Source of the DNA: Oceanobacillus timonensis
Lineage (GTDB): Bacteria; Bacillota; Bacilli; Bacillales; Amphibacillaceae
Assembly: GCF_900166635.1 (NCBI RefSeq)
Contig: NZ_LT800497.1
Location: 265,419 to 329,418, forward strand
Direction: 5' to 3'
Length of the DNA stretch: 64,000 nt
Shown here: one piece after another, positions 46,184-54,609 of the stretch
Layout of the letters: each line of letters begins with the position of its first letter
Position numbering within the stretch: position 1 is the first letter of the stretch
The notes under the pieces: generated by a model
What the model was told of the DNA's origin: nothing
Database searches by the model: none
The model's input: the letters and a program-made list of their open reading frames with translations, nothing else
Program-made: the position numbers and the translations under genes

Positions 46184-47414
46184 ATGGTAAGACCTCATTT
46201 CGTTTTGAGTTTTGATTGGTTAAGAAAAAGATAGAAGCAATTGTGAAAATATAGACGATAGTGCCAAGGACAAAAAATGTTGTTATAAAACCTGTATTAT
46301 CATATAGTTTACCAATAATAGATGAAAAGGCTATGACACCGATTTCACCTGATATTTTAAAACCAATCAAATAAATGGTAGCAGATAGTCTTTGATCAAA
46401 ATTAAGTGAAATATATTTAAAAATAGCAATCAGCAAGATAGGCAGTTCAATCCCATGCAAAAGTTTGATGAATGAAATAGCAATGGTACTATCGACAAGT
46501 GCTGATCCTATAATACGCGTTCCCATAATAACACCTGCTAAAATCAATGACTGCTTTGCTCCGATTCGATTGACAATAAAAGGCGCAGCGAACAACATGG
46601 CTGACTCAAGAAAAACTTGGAATGAATTAAGGTATCCGAATATTTGATATCCTATATCTGTATCGGTAAAATGTTCTGTGAAATAAATTGGAAAAAGCTG
46701 TACATCATAAATCGTATAAATGCAAGCAGTTCCAAAAAGGAATAAAACAAAATACCAGAACTTTTTCACCTTCACAATAGATATGATATCTTTTATTCGT
46801 AAACTAGGTGCTTCTTCTTCGGGCTCTTCCTCTTTTTTAGTTACTTCCGTTTTAAAGAAGCAATTTAACAGAAAGAAACCTACCCCTGCAACAGAGGCAA
46901 TCCAAAAATTAAGATGGGGGTTAATACTTAGCAGTAATCCTGCGGTTAATGTGGCACATGCGTAGCCTATAGAACCCCACATTCTTGATGTGCCATACTC
47001 AAAGTTGAATTTCCGGCTTAGTTTCTCTGCATATGACTCTAGAAAAGCAACACCTGCGATGAAACCGGCTCCAAAATAAACCCCGCCCAAAATGGCGCTA
47101 ATCGTAAAGTTCGTTTGAAGAAGCGGTTCATAGATATAAATGATAAATGGCCCTGTTCCCATAAGGAAAATACTCTGAAACCAAATCAGATGTTTTTTTG
47201 TGCCTATTTTATCCTGAATAACCCCGTATAGAAGCATAAATATCAAAGAAAGAAATGAATTGATTGAAAAAACAGTTCCTGTCTGAGAACCTGTTAAGCC
47301 AAGTGTCCCACTCAGCCAAATAGAATAAAAAGACCACCAAATTGACCATGTAATAAAGAAAAGAAACAGATAACCGGATGAAAACCAGTAGTTTTTATTT
47401 TTAAACATATGCAT
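46158..47414 (-). CDS. MFS sugar:proton symporter (CscB/LacY oligosaccharide family)
   Basis: About 418 residues, twelve helices. The opening NYWFSSGYLFLFFITWSIWWSFYSIWLS and the region FEYGTSRMWGSIGYA look like the LacY/CscB/RafB oligosaccharide:H+ symporters. The ATG at 47414 has GGTGAT 4 bp upstream; a GTG at 47423 sits inside the ribosome site. With GH32 and the divergent LacI-type repressor it makes a csc-like (non-PTS) sucrose or fructo-oligosaccharide set, without a fructokinase nearby. Specificity is inferred. Confidence 0.85.
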   Translation of the reverse strand: MHMFKNKNYWFSSGYLFLFFITWSIWWSFYSIWLSGTLGLTGSQTGTVFSINSFLSLIFMLLYGVIQDKIGTKKHLIWFQSIFLMGTGPFIIYIYEPLLQTNFTISAILGGVYFGAGFIAGVAFLESYAEKLSRKFNFEYGTSRMWGSIGYACATLTAGLLLSINPHLNFWIASVAGVGFFLLNCFFKTEVTKKEEEPEEEAPSLRIKDIISIVKVKKFWYFVLFLFGTACIYTIYDVQLFPIYFTEHFTDTDIGYQIFGYLNSFQVFLESAMLFAAPFIVNRIGAKQSLILAGVIMGTRIIGSALVDSTIAISFIKLLHGIELPILLIAIFKYISLNFDQRLSATIYLIGFKISGEIGVIAFSSIIGKLYDNTGFITTFFVLGTIVYIFTIASIFFLTNQNSKRNEVLPYDTTQNAL

Positions 47415-47474
47415 TGTTATCACCTATTCTCTAAATGTAGTAAAATATAAGATAAATGGGATGTTGCTTGAATG

Positions 47475-47526
47475 TAACAGCTGTTATGTTAACCTTCTCA
47501 TGAATAATTTAAGAATACGTATTCTT
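47475..47526. promoter_or_regulatory. palindromes in the sucrose-locus control region
   Basis: Two perfect palindromes: TAACAGCTGTTA (47475-47486) and AAGAATACGTATTCTT (47511-47526). The second has a central CG and is the kind of site used by LacI-family repressors. A candidate minus-strand promoter (TTCAAG, 17 bp, TATATT) lies between them and the transporter gene. Confidence 0.6.
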
Positions 47527-47573
47527 GATGATGTTTATTATATTCTTTCAAAAATAGGAAGTCAATCATTTTA

Positions 47574-47587
47574 GAAAACGATTTCTG
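47574..47587. promoter_or_regulatory. AGAAAACGATTTCT operator-like site
   Basis: An imperfect palindrome AGAAA-ACGA-TTTCT resembling both a LacI-type operator and a cre site. It may be used by CcpA or by the local repressor. Confidence 0.35.
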
Positions 47588-47697
47588 TTTTACTTTATAT
47601 TTGCTTTGAATCAAGGTATGCACACTTCTTCAGGTGTTTTGTCAGGAAGCAAGTACATATGGGGAAAGTTGTAACTCGAAAGAAAAGAATGCGTTTA

Positions 47698-47713
47698 TGA
47701 GAATACGAATTCA
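47698..47713 (+). promoter_or_regulatory. second AGAATACG-type operator before the LacI gene
   Basis: TGAGAATACGAATTCA shares the centre AGAATACG-ATTC with the palindrome at 47511-47526 and lies 22 bp before the repressor start codon. This suggests autoregulation by the same protein. Confidence 0.5.
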
Positions 47714-47735
47714 CGAAGGGGAGAGGGAGTCTGCT

Positions 47736-48734
47736 ATGGCTAAACTGACAATGAAAGAAATTGCTAAGTTGGCAAATGTTTCGCAATCTACCGTTTCACG
47801 GGTGATTAACGGAAACGAAAAAGTGAATGCTGATGCGGTAAAACGAGTGCTTGATGTGATTGAAGATGTTGGATATGTTCCAAATAGTGCGGCACAAACT
47901 TTAAAAAGAAGTCAATCCAAAATTATCGGTGTAAGTGTGACCGAAACCTATAATCCTTACTTTGTGGAATTAATTGATGTGCTAGAATCTGAAGCTAGAA
48001 AATTGGGGTATAGTATTCTTCTGCATAATTCTAAACATAACCCAATTACAGAATGGGAAAGTATCCAAAATTTTATTGCCCGTCAAGCGGATGGGATTAT
48101 CTTTATCCCTACGGGGGAGTATAATCTTAAACGAATAAGTAAACTTGCTATTCCGTCCGTAATTATTACCCAAAACTATCGCACGCTGGATAGTGTCAGC
48201 CTGAATCATATGCAAGCAGGAAGAATTGCTGCCGAGAAATTTATACGTACAGGTCATACAAAATTTGGGTTTATTGGAACAGCGCTAGATGATAAATATT
48301 TAGGGTATAAAAGTTTATTGTACGAAAATGGATTCGATTTTGATTTGAACAACTTTATTCGCGTGGAAGAATCGTCCACAAACAATTATCTTATTCAACA
48401 GGATATTGAAGCATACGTAAAAGAGAAGGAAGGACAGCTTGATTTCACATGTATATTTGCTGGGAATGATGTGGTAGCTTTGGAATTTTTAGAAATGGCT
48501 CAAAGAAGAGAGATTCGTATACCCGAAGATATTAGCTTAATTGGTTTCGATGATACATACCTGTCCAAAACAATGGGGATTTCCAGTATTCATCAGCCAA
48601 TGGAAGAAATGGTTAAAACAACACTTGAGGTTCTTATTGATCGTATAGAGAATGAAGTATCTAAAGAAAAAGTGAATATTAAGCTGGAGCCAACATTGAT
48701 TGAACGAAGTAGTTCCAGCTTTAAAAAGTTATAA
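47736..48734 (+). CDS. LacI-family transcriptional repressor
   Basis: 332 residues. HTH and hinge: MKEIAKLANVSQSTVSRVINGNEKVNADAVKRVLDVI with the hinge YVPNSAAQTLKRSQSKIIGVSV, then a periplasmic-binding-like effector domain. The start ATG 47736 has GGGAG 6 bp upstream and gives the standard family N-terminus; longer frames from 47634 are not supported. Divergent from the GH32/MFS genes, so it is probably their sugar-responsive repressor. The following nucleoside hydrolase gene starts about 100 bp after its stop and could also be in its range. Confidence 0.9.
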   Translation: MAKLTMKEIAKLANVSQSTVSRVINGNEKVNADAVKRVLDVIEDVGYVPNSAAQTLKRSQSKIIGVSVTETYNPYFVELIDVLESEARKLGYSILLHNSKHNPITEWESIQNFIARQADGIIFIPTGEYNLKRISKLAIPSVIITQNYRTLDSVSLNHMQAGRIAAEKFIRTGHTKFGFIGTALDDKYLGYKSLLYENGFDFDLNNFIRVEESSTNNYLIQQDIEAYVKEKEGQLDFTCIFAGNDVVALEFLEMAQRREIRIPEDISLIGFDDTYLSKTMGISSIHQPMEEMVKTTLEVLIDRIENEVSKEKVNIKLEPTLIERSSSSFKKL

Positions 48735-48834
48735 AGTTGGTAGGTGTTTTTATTGTAGAATACATTCATTTTCCATAGTCTATATGATAATCTATTGGTG
48801 CTTGAGTATGATAAAAGAAAAGAGGTACTTGTCT

Positions 48835-49776
48835 ATGCAAAAGAAAGTTTACTTGAATCATGATGGCGGTGTAGATGATCTAATCTCGCTGTTTTTGCTA
48901 TTACAAATGGAAGATGTGAATTTGACCGGCGTCGGCGTTACCCCGGCAGATTGTTATTTAGAACCTGCTGTATATGCAAGCCGTAAAATTATTGACCGTT
49001 TTGGAAAAGGACAGCATGTCGAAGTAGCTGCATCCAGTTCCCGCGGCAAAAATCCCTTTCCAAAGGACTGGCGCATGCATGCGTTTTTTGTAGATGCCTT
49101 GCCTCTGTTAAATGAGTCTGGAAAGATAGAAGCAAAACTTGCAGAAAAAGCAGCACACGAGCATTTGGTAAAAGTACTTCGAGAGAGTGATGAAAAAGTA
49201 ACGCTTGTGTTTGTCGGTCCATTGACCGATTTAGCAAGAGCTTTGGAAATCGCTCCAGATATCGAAGAGAAAATTGAAAAACTTGTTTGGATGGGCGGAA
49301 CATTCTTAGAAAATGGAAATGTGGAAGAACCGGAGCATGATGGAACTGCCGAATGGAATGCCTTTTGGGATCCGGGGGCTGTGAAAAAGGTATGGGACAG
49401 TTCGATTGAGATTGATTTAATTGCTTTGGAGAGCACAAATATGGTTCCGTTAACACCTGATGTCAGGAATAGATGGGCTGCTGAACGAAAAGACATTGGC
49501 ATTGATTTCCTTGGCCAGTGCTATGCAATGGTGCCGCCGCTTGTCCATTTTCAAACGAATTCAACTTACTTCCTATGGGATGTTTTAACAACAGCAACGA
49601 TTGGCAAGCCGGATTTGGTAAAGAAAAAAGAAGTCAAAAGCATTGTTCATCCGGACGGCGCGAGCCAGGGAAAAACGGAGATTTCAGAGGCTGGACGCCC
49701 TGTACAGTTTGTTTATGAAGTGAACCGGGATGCGTTTTTTGATTATATGACAACATTAGCGAGACAGGAGAAATAA
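48835..49776 (+). CDS. nucleoside hydrolase family protein, atypical metal loop
   Basis: 313 residues of the IunH/RihA fold. The Ca-binding N-terminal motif is usually DTDPGxDD; here it is NHDGGVDD, so the first Asp is replaced by Asn-His, while later motifs VFVGPLTDLARAL, VWMGG, EWNAFWDPGAV and LTTATIGKPDL remain. A similar variant group exists in Firmicutes, so it may be a natural subfamily and not damage. ATG at 48835 is supported by GAGG 9 bp upstream. Followed 2 bp later by a second family member. Confidence 0.8.
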   Translation: MQKKVYLNHDGGVDDLISLFLLLQMEDVNLTGVGVTPADCYLEPAVYASRKIIDRFGKGQHVEVAASSSRGKNPFPKDWRMHAFFVDALPLLNESGKIEAKLAEKAAHEHLVKVLRESDEKVTLVFVGPLTDLARALEIAPDIEEKIEKLVWMGGTFLENGNVEEPEHDGTAEWNAFWDPGAVKKVWDSSIEIDLIALESTNMVPLTPDVRNRWAAERKDIGIDFLGQCYAMVPPLVHFQTNSTYFLWDVLTTATIGKPDLVKKKEVKSIVHPDGASQGKTEISEAGRPVQFVYEVNRDAFFDYMTTLARQEK

Positions 49777-49778
49777 CA

Positions 49779-50726
49779 ATGAGAAAAATTATTATTGATA
49801 CCGATACAGCCGGGGACGATACGATTGCTCTTTTAAAAGCGATGCATCATTTTAAAGTCGAAGGGGTAACGATTACCGGCGGAAATGTGGATTTTCATCA
49901 AGAGGTGGAAAATGCGCTATATACGATTCAAGTCGCTCATCCGGAAGAAAAGGTTCCTGTTTATAAAGGTCTGGAACGGCCGCTGCTTGCAACAGGTCAG
50001 GAAAAGCACCGGACTGTAGAAGACGTTCATGGCGATGATGGCATGGGCGGTGCGCATTTTCCCAAGGCAGTACAGCGTCCGGAGGAAGGACATGCGGTTG
50101 ATTTTATCATTGAGAAAGTGAAAGAATATCCGGGAGAAGTCAATTTATTGGCGATTGCGCCGTTAACAAATATTGCGATGGCGATTAAGAAGGACCCTTC
50201 CATTATCAAGGATATCCCGCATATTTATATCATGGGCGGTACGAATAATACATTAGGAAATATTACGCCGGCAGCGGAGTATAATTTCTATGTGGATCCG
50301 GAAGCGGCAAGACTTGTCCTGCATTCCGGTATTCCAATTACCATGGTTGGCTGGGATATGTGCATCGATTATTCCATTATGGATGACGATGATCATGCGG
50401 AAATAGCCGGCCTGGAAACGGCAGGTTCTCAATTTTTTATAGATATTAATAAAGTAGTGATGCAATTTAATAAATCGGTGCATCGCCTGAACGGGACAAC
50501 GCATCCAGATACGCTGTTAGTAGCGATTGCGGCAGATGAACGTATCATGACAGGGTCGCATGATTATTATGTAGATGTTGAAACGAAAGGAGAGCTTACC
50601 AGAGGTTATAGCCTGGTGGATATTAATAACCGTATGGAGCAGAAGCCGAATGTCCGCGTTTGTGAAGCAGTGGATCGTGATCGGTTTAAGAAGAATTTGT
50701 TCAATGTATTAGGAGCTATTAAGTAA
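49779..50726 (+). CDS. nucleoside hydrolase (inosine-uridine-preferring type)
   Basis: 315 residues with the canonical Ca-binding loop IIIDTDTAGDDTIALL, the middle NLLAIAPLTNIAMAIKKDP, HIYIMGGTNNTLGNITPAAEYNFYVDPEAA, and HxD in the region VGWDMCIDYSIMDDDDH. It frees the base from a ribonucleoside. It sits in a tight pair with the atypical paralogue (2 bp gap). Substrate not settled; no nucleobase transporter lies alongside. Confidence 0.9.
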   Translation: MRKIIIDTDTAGDDTIALLKAMHHFKVEGVTITGGNVDFHQEVENALYTIQVAHPEEKVPVYKGLERPLLATGQEKHRTVEDVHGDDGMGGAHFPKAVQRPEEGHAVDFIIEKVKEYPGEVNLLAIAPLTNIAMAIKKDPSIIKDIPHIYIMGGTNNTLGNITPAAEYNFYVDPEAARLVLHSGIPITMVGWDMCIDYSIMDDDDHAEIAGLETAGSQFFIDINKVVMQFNKSVHRLNGTTHPDTLLVAIAADERIMTGSHDYYVDVETKGELTRGYSLVDINNRMEQKPNVRVCEAVDRDRFKKNLFNVLGAIK

Positions 50727-50736
50727 ATAAGCAATA

Positions 50737-50772
50737 AAAAAGCCAAGTCTTTTATGAGAGACTTGGCTTTTC
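50737..50772 (+). terminator. terminator of the nucleoside hydrolase pair
   Basis: AAAAGCCAAGTCT pairs with AGACTTGGCTTTT around TTTATGAG, with a T-rich 3' end. Confidence 0.9.
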
Positions 50773-50802
50773 CATTGCAGTAAAAACGATATAGATGGAA
50801 AG

Positions 50803-50874
50803 CTAGTTAAAAAATAAAAAATAAATGAGCGCTCCAAGCAAGAAGCCCAAAATAAAGCGGATACCTCTTTTCAT
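50803..50874 (-). CDS. 23-residue hydrophobic small protein
   Basis: MKRGIRFILGFLLGALIYFL-type sequence, a basic start and one membrane helix of about 18 residues, with a strong AGGAG 7 bp before the ATG at 50874. It stands alone between the nucleoside hydrolase terminator and the LysE gene. Such short, charged-then-hydrophobic proteins are common but rarely annotated in Bacillus. No family can be named; the case rests on the ribosome site and the composition. Confidence 0.45.
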   Translation of the reverse strand: MKRGIRFILGFLLGALIYFLFFN

Positions 50875-50962
50875 TATCATTCTCCTCGTTCTTATGTATG
50901 GTCTTATTGTTATTGTACTAAAGAGAGAAGAGGATGCAAGAATGATAATGGTTTAGAGGCGT

Positions 50963-51550
50963 TTATCCCATCAAAATAGCAAAAGCACTATATACAAGTA
51001 ATAGCCCCATCACAATATTAAAGGTCTTCTGATAGCGGGACAAAAAGTTTTGAAGCACCGAACCGAACAGGCTCCAGGTAATCGAACTGCATATACCAAC
51101 CAGGCCGAGGAAAAGACAGAACAGGATATAGCTTATATACGAATGATAATAGGGTAACAGAAATGTAGCCACAACTGTTATCCCGTAGAGAATCGCCTTT
51201 GGATTAATGAATTGCATCAATGTACCGATTACAAATAAGTTTTTCTGCGCTTTTTCAGAAGATGCTTCCCCGCTTCCTGAACTGGTAAATGTTTTATAAG
51301 CCAGATAAAGCATATAAAAAACACCTGCGAATTTTAATGGGGTTTCAATAATGGGCAGAATTTCGATAAGGGCCCGGTTAAAAAAGCTGCAAAGTAAAGC
51401 GATGAGAAAGAAACCCGCTCCTACGCCTGCACAAAACGATAATGTATTTCTAAAGCCATAACGGTTAGCGAAAGAAATAGCCATAAAATTATTTGGGCCA
51501 GGAGTAAAACTGCTGATAAAAACAAAAGTAAGAAAAGGAAAAATAGGCAT
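50963..51550 (-). CDS. LysE/RhtB-family amino acid exporter
   Basis: 195 residues, six hydrophobic segments. The motif FTPGPNNFMAISFANRYGFRNTLSFCAGVGAGFF near the start is typical of LysE/RhtB exporters, followed by FINPKAILYGITVV. It exports an amino acid or related metabolite; the substrate is unknown. Ribosome site GGAG 8 bp before the ATG. Single gene. Confidence 0.9.
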   Translation of the reverse strand: MPIFPFLTFVFISSFTPGPNNFMAISFANRYGFRNTLSFCAGVGAGFFLIALLCSFFNRALIEILPIIETPLKFAGVFYMLYLAYKTFTSSGSGEASSEKAQKNLFVIGTLMQFINPKAILYGITVVATFLLPYYHSYISYILFCLFLGLVGICSSITWSLFGSVLQNFLSRYQKTFNIVMGLLLVYSAFAILMG

Positions 51551-51793
51551 ACATGTAAAGCTCCTTTATCATCGATTCAGAATAAAATGTATTATACATT
51601 AGTAACATTAAAGAATACAGCATTTATACGGTTTATTTTAAAATAATCTTTGGTTTTTAACCTTTTAAAATGAAAAAACAAGGACGCTTGAACATAGACT
51701 AGGCCAAGATATTCTATGTTTTCACGTATACATTTCCCGATTTTTTAACTATTCTCTTTCGATTTATGTTATAATGCATATAAACGCATGATT

Positions 51794-51821
51794 TTGCATG
51801 AAAATACATTTGTGATATAAT
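51794..51821 (+). promoter_or_regulatory. sigma-A promoter of the M20/YfcC unit with GCATG repeats
   Basis: TTGCAT (51794-51799), 16 bp, TATAAT (51816-51821), 31 bp before the start codon. Two direct GCATG repeats (51786-51790 and 51796-51800), 10 bp apart, sit in and just upstream of the -35. They lie one helical turn apart, so they may be a regulator site. Confidence 0.5.
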
Positions 51822-51852
51822 TATTTTTCAGATTTAGGAGGCTTAGCAGTAA

Positions 51853-53004
51853 ATGTCATTAGAAAAAAACTACGAATCTATCCAAAATGAACTGATTAAA
51901 ATCAGTAATCAATTATATGAAAATCCAGAACTCGGTGATCAGGAGTTTGAATCCATGAAGTTACTGGTTCAATATTTAAAAAGTTATGATTTTGAAGTGG
52001 AAACAGGCGTTGTTGATCGTCCAACTGCTTTTCGCGCCGAATATACAAGCAGTAAACCTGGACCGACAATTGCTTATTTGGCAGAATATGATGCACTTCC
52101 CGGAATTGGACATGGATGCGGTCATAATTTAATTGCGACATTCGCTGTCGGAGCAGGAGTCATTCTTCGTCAGCAGGTTGATGAAATTGGCGGAAAGGTT
52201 GTCGTTTTGGGGACACCTGCAGAGGAAACGAACGGTGCCAAAGTACCAATGAGTGAACAGGGCACATTTGATGATATTGATGTGGCGATGATGGTACATG
52301 GAGCAGATGTATCTTCAGAGAGCGGTCCAATGTTGGCAATGGATGCACTGCAGTTTGATTTCACCGGAAAAGCAGCACACGCAGCGGCATCTCCAGAGCA
52401 AGGGATTAATGCGCTGGATGCGGTCATTCAATTATTTAATGGAATAAATGCCCTTCGTGAGCATGTACCGGATGATGTACGGATACACGGTATTATTACA
52501 AAAGGCGGAGAGGCAGCAGGTATTGTGCCGGCAGAAGCGACCGCGCAATTTTATATTCGCGCCAATGAACGGAAATTGGTGGACGAGCTTGGAGAAAAAG
52601 TGCGGAAAATTGCAGAGGGAGCTTGCTTGATGACCGGGGCTTCTGTGGAAGTTTCTAATTATGAGATAAGTTACGATAATATGGTTACAAACCAGTCCCT
52701 GTCAAATACATTTACAAAACATATGAAAGCTTACAGCTCCAATCCAGTTTATCCGGCTGTTCCGGCAACAGGGTCAGCAGATATGGGAAATGTGAGCCAG
52801 GTTGTTCCAGCGATTCATCCATTTGCCGGTTTAAATGAGCCGGGACTTGTTTTCCATACAACCGAATTTGCAGAAAAAACGATAACGCCAGACGGGGAAG
52901 CAGCGATTCATGATGCGGTTCTGGCTTTAGCACATACAGGATACGATATTATAGTCAACAAAGATTTACTACACGTCATTCAAGAGGAATTTGAAAATCG
53001 ATAA
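51853..53004 (+). CDS. M20-family metallopeptidase/amidohydrolase
   Basis: 383 residues. Metal-ligand motifs AEYDALPGIGHGCGHNLIATF, GTPAEETNGAKVPM and MVHGAD; the dimer domain has TGKAAHAAASPEQGINALDAV; C-terminal GSADMGNVSQVVP and PGLVFHTTEFAEK. Close in character to the AbgB/YxeP group. It would cleave an N-acyl amino acid or dipeptide in the cytoplasm. AGGAGG lies 10 bp upstream of the ATG. Together with the YfcC-type transporter 106 bp on it makes a second amide/peptide uptake-and-hydrolysis pair like the abg-type locus. Confidence 0.85.
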   Translation: MSLEKNYESIQNELIKISNQLYENPELGDQEFESMKLLVQYLKSYDFEVETGVVDRPTAFRAEYTSSKPGPTIAYLAEYDALPGIGHGCGHNLIATFAVGAGVILRQQVDEIGGKVVVLGTPAEETNGAKVPMSEQGTFDDIDVAMMVHGADVSSESGPMLAMDALQFDFTGKAAHAAASPEQGINALDAVIQLFNGINALREHVPDDVRIHGIITKGGEAAGIVPAEATAQFYIRANERKLVDELGEKVRKIAEGACLMTGASVEVSNYEISYDNMVTNQSLSNTFTKHMKAYSSNPVYPAVPATGSADMGNVSQVVPAIHPFAGLNEPGLVFHTTEFAEKTITPDGEAAIHDAVLALAHTGYDIIVNKDLLHVIQEEFENR

Positions 53005-53031
53005 GGGTGAACCATATCGATAAATCATCTT

Positions 53032-53080
53032 AACAGGTAGTTTATTTCTTTATAAAAGATAGTAAACTGCCTGTTTTTTA
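53032..53080 (+). terminator. terminator-like hairpin between M20 and YfcC genes
   Basis: AACAGGTAGTTTA pairs with TAAACTGCCTGTT (one mismatch), then TTTTTATT. It may end the peptidase transcript or lower expression of the transporter. Confidence 0.75.
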
Positions 53081-53110
53081 TTCATCAACTTAGAAAAAGG
53101 AGCGCTTGCC

Positions 53111-54547
53111 ATGAGTGAAAATGTAAGTACGGCGGGTGAAAATGCACAAAAACCGAAGAAAAAATGGGAGTTTCCACATGTTTTTGCGCTTATGTTCGGG
53201 CTGATTATTATTACAGCAGTATTAACCTATTTTATTCCGGCGGGAGAATATGAGCGGGAAACAACCAACGTCAATGGTACAGAAAGAACCGTTGTTATTA
53301 ATGATACATATCATGAAGCAGAAGGAAGCCCGACTGGATTTTTTGAAGTCTTTCAAACCGTCCATAAAGGGATGACGCAAAGTGCAGATATTATTTTCTT
53401 TATTTTTATTGTCGGTGGAGCTTTTGGTATTTTAAATGCGACGAAAGCAATCGAAACAGGACTTGCCAATTTATCAATGAAGATGGCAGATAAAGAAATT
53501 TATTTGATACCTGTTATTATGTCCTTGTTTGCATTGGGCGGCGGGACGTTCGGCATGTCAGAAGAGACAATTCCGTTTATTATGATCCTGGTTCCTTTGG
53601 CTATTAAATTAGGCTTTGACTCTTTAACCGGTGCTGCAATGGTAATTATCGGTTCTGGTGCAGGCTTTACTGCATCCTTTATGAATCCATTTACAGTAGG
53701 GGTGGCGCAAGGGATTGCTGAGCTTCCTACATTCTCCGGAATGGCTATCCGTCTTGTGATGTGGGTTATCTTTGTCACAATCAATATCACTTTTGTAATG
53801 CTTTATGCGAGAAAAGTGAAGAAGAATCCGGAAAAGAGCCTGATGTATAAGATTGATAGTGATAGAAAACTGGATAATTTAAGCAGTCAATATCATAAAC
53901 TGACAGGGAGACAAAGCATTATTATTGGCTTATTAGTAGCTACAGTTATTATTTTAGCAATTGGCGTTATTTATTTTGACTGGTTTATTCTCGAGATAGC
54001 TTCTCTCTTCTTAATTATGGGAGTCATCGCTGGTTTTGTTGGAAATCTGCGAGTGAATCAGATTGCAGAGTCTTTTATTGAGGGCTGTAAAGATTTGATT
54101 GTCGGAGCGTTAGTTGTTGGATTTGCATACGGGATTCTGGTAGTTTTAGAGGAAAGTAATACGATTGATACCATCCTGTTTGCTGCATCAAATCTGGTAA
54201 GCCAACTTCCTACGGCTTTTTCGGCCATTGGAATGTATGTGTTCCAGAGTATACTGAACTTTTTGGTTCCATCCGGAAGTGGACAGGCTGCATTAACGAT
54301 GCCGATTATGACCCCTTTATCCGATCTTACCGGAGTCAACAGACAAACTGCAGTCATGGCTTTCCAATTGGGAGATGGCATATCCAACTCGATTACACCT
54401 ACGGCCGGTGTGCTCATGGCTTCGTTGGCAATCGCTAAAATTCCATGGACAACGTGGTTCCGCTGGGTGATTCCATTGATTCTCCTGTCTTATCTTGTCG
54501 GAGGTATTATTCTTACCATCGTTCATCTGTTTATTTGGACAGTGTAA
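53111..54547 (+). CDS. YfcC-family transporter (basic amino acid antiporter-like)
   Basis: 478 residues, about 11-13 helices. Recognised by FFIPAGEYERE near the start, SADIIFFIFIVGGAFGILNATKAIETG, GGGTFGMSEETIPFIMILVPL, ASFMNPFTVGVAQGIAELP and VPSGSGQAALTMPIMTPLSDL. YfcC proteins are distant from ArcD arginine/ornithine antiporters; the substrate is probably a peptide or amino acid. GAGC-type ribosome site upstream. Paired with the M20 peptidase. Confidence 0.88.
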   Translation: MSENVSTAGENAQKPKKKWEFPHVFALMFGLIIITAVLTYFIPAGEYERETTNVNGTERTVVINDTYHEAEGSPTGFFEVFQTVHKGMTQSADIIFFIFIVGGAFGILNATKAIETGLANLSMKMADKEIYLIPVIMSLFALGGGTFGMSEETIPFIMILVPLAIKLGFDSLTGAAMVIIGSGAGFTASFMNPFTVGVAQGIAELPTFSGMAIRLVMWVIFVTINITFVMLYARKVKKNPEKSLMYKIDSDRKLDNLSSQYHKLTGRQSIIIGLLVATVIILAIGVIYFDWFILEIASLFLIMGVIAGFVGNLRVNQIAESFIEGCKDLIVGALVVGFAYGILVVLEESNTIDTILFAASNLVSQLPTAFSAIGMYVFQSILNFLVPSGSGQAALTMPIMTPLSDLTGVNRQTAVMAFQLGDGISNSITPTAGVLMASLAIAKIPWTTWFRWVIPLILLSYLVGGIILTIVHLFIWTV

Positions 54548-54550
54548 TCA

Positions 54551-54600
54551 AAAAAAGGTTATGCACAGACATTTCACATTGTCTGCGCATAACCTTTTTT
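54551..54600. terminator. bidirectional terminator between YfcC and aldolase genes
   Basis: AAAAAGGTTATGCACAGACA pairs with TGTCTGCGCATAACCTTTTT with one mismatch, A-rich on one side and T-rich on the other, so it can serve both convergent genes. Confidence 0.9.
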
Positions 54601-54609
54601 CGTTTCAGA

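Noticed and set aside
48954..49502. 182-codon minus-strand frame opposite the first nucleoside hydrolase
   Set aside because: Antisense to a gene with clear family motifs; its Ser/Phe-rich composition is that of a reversed coding strand.
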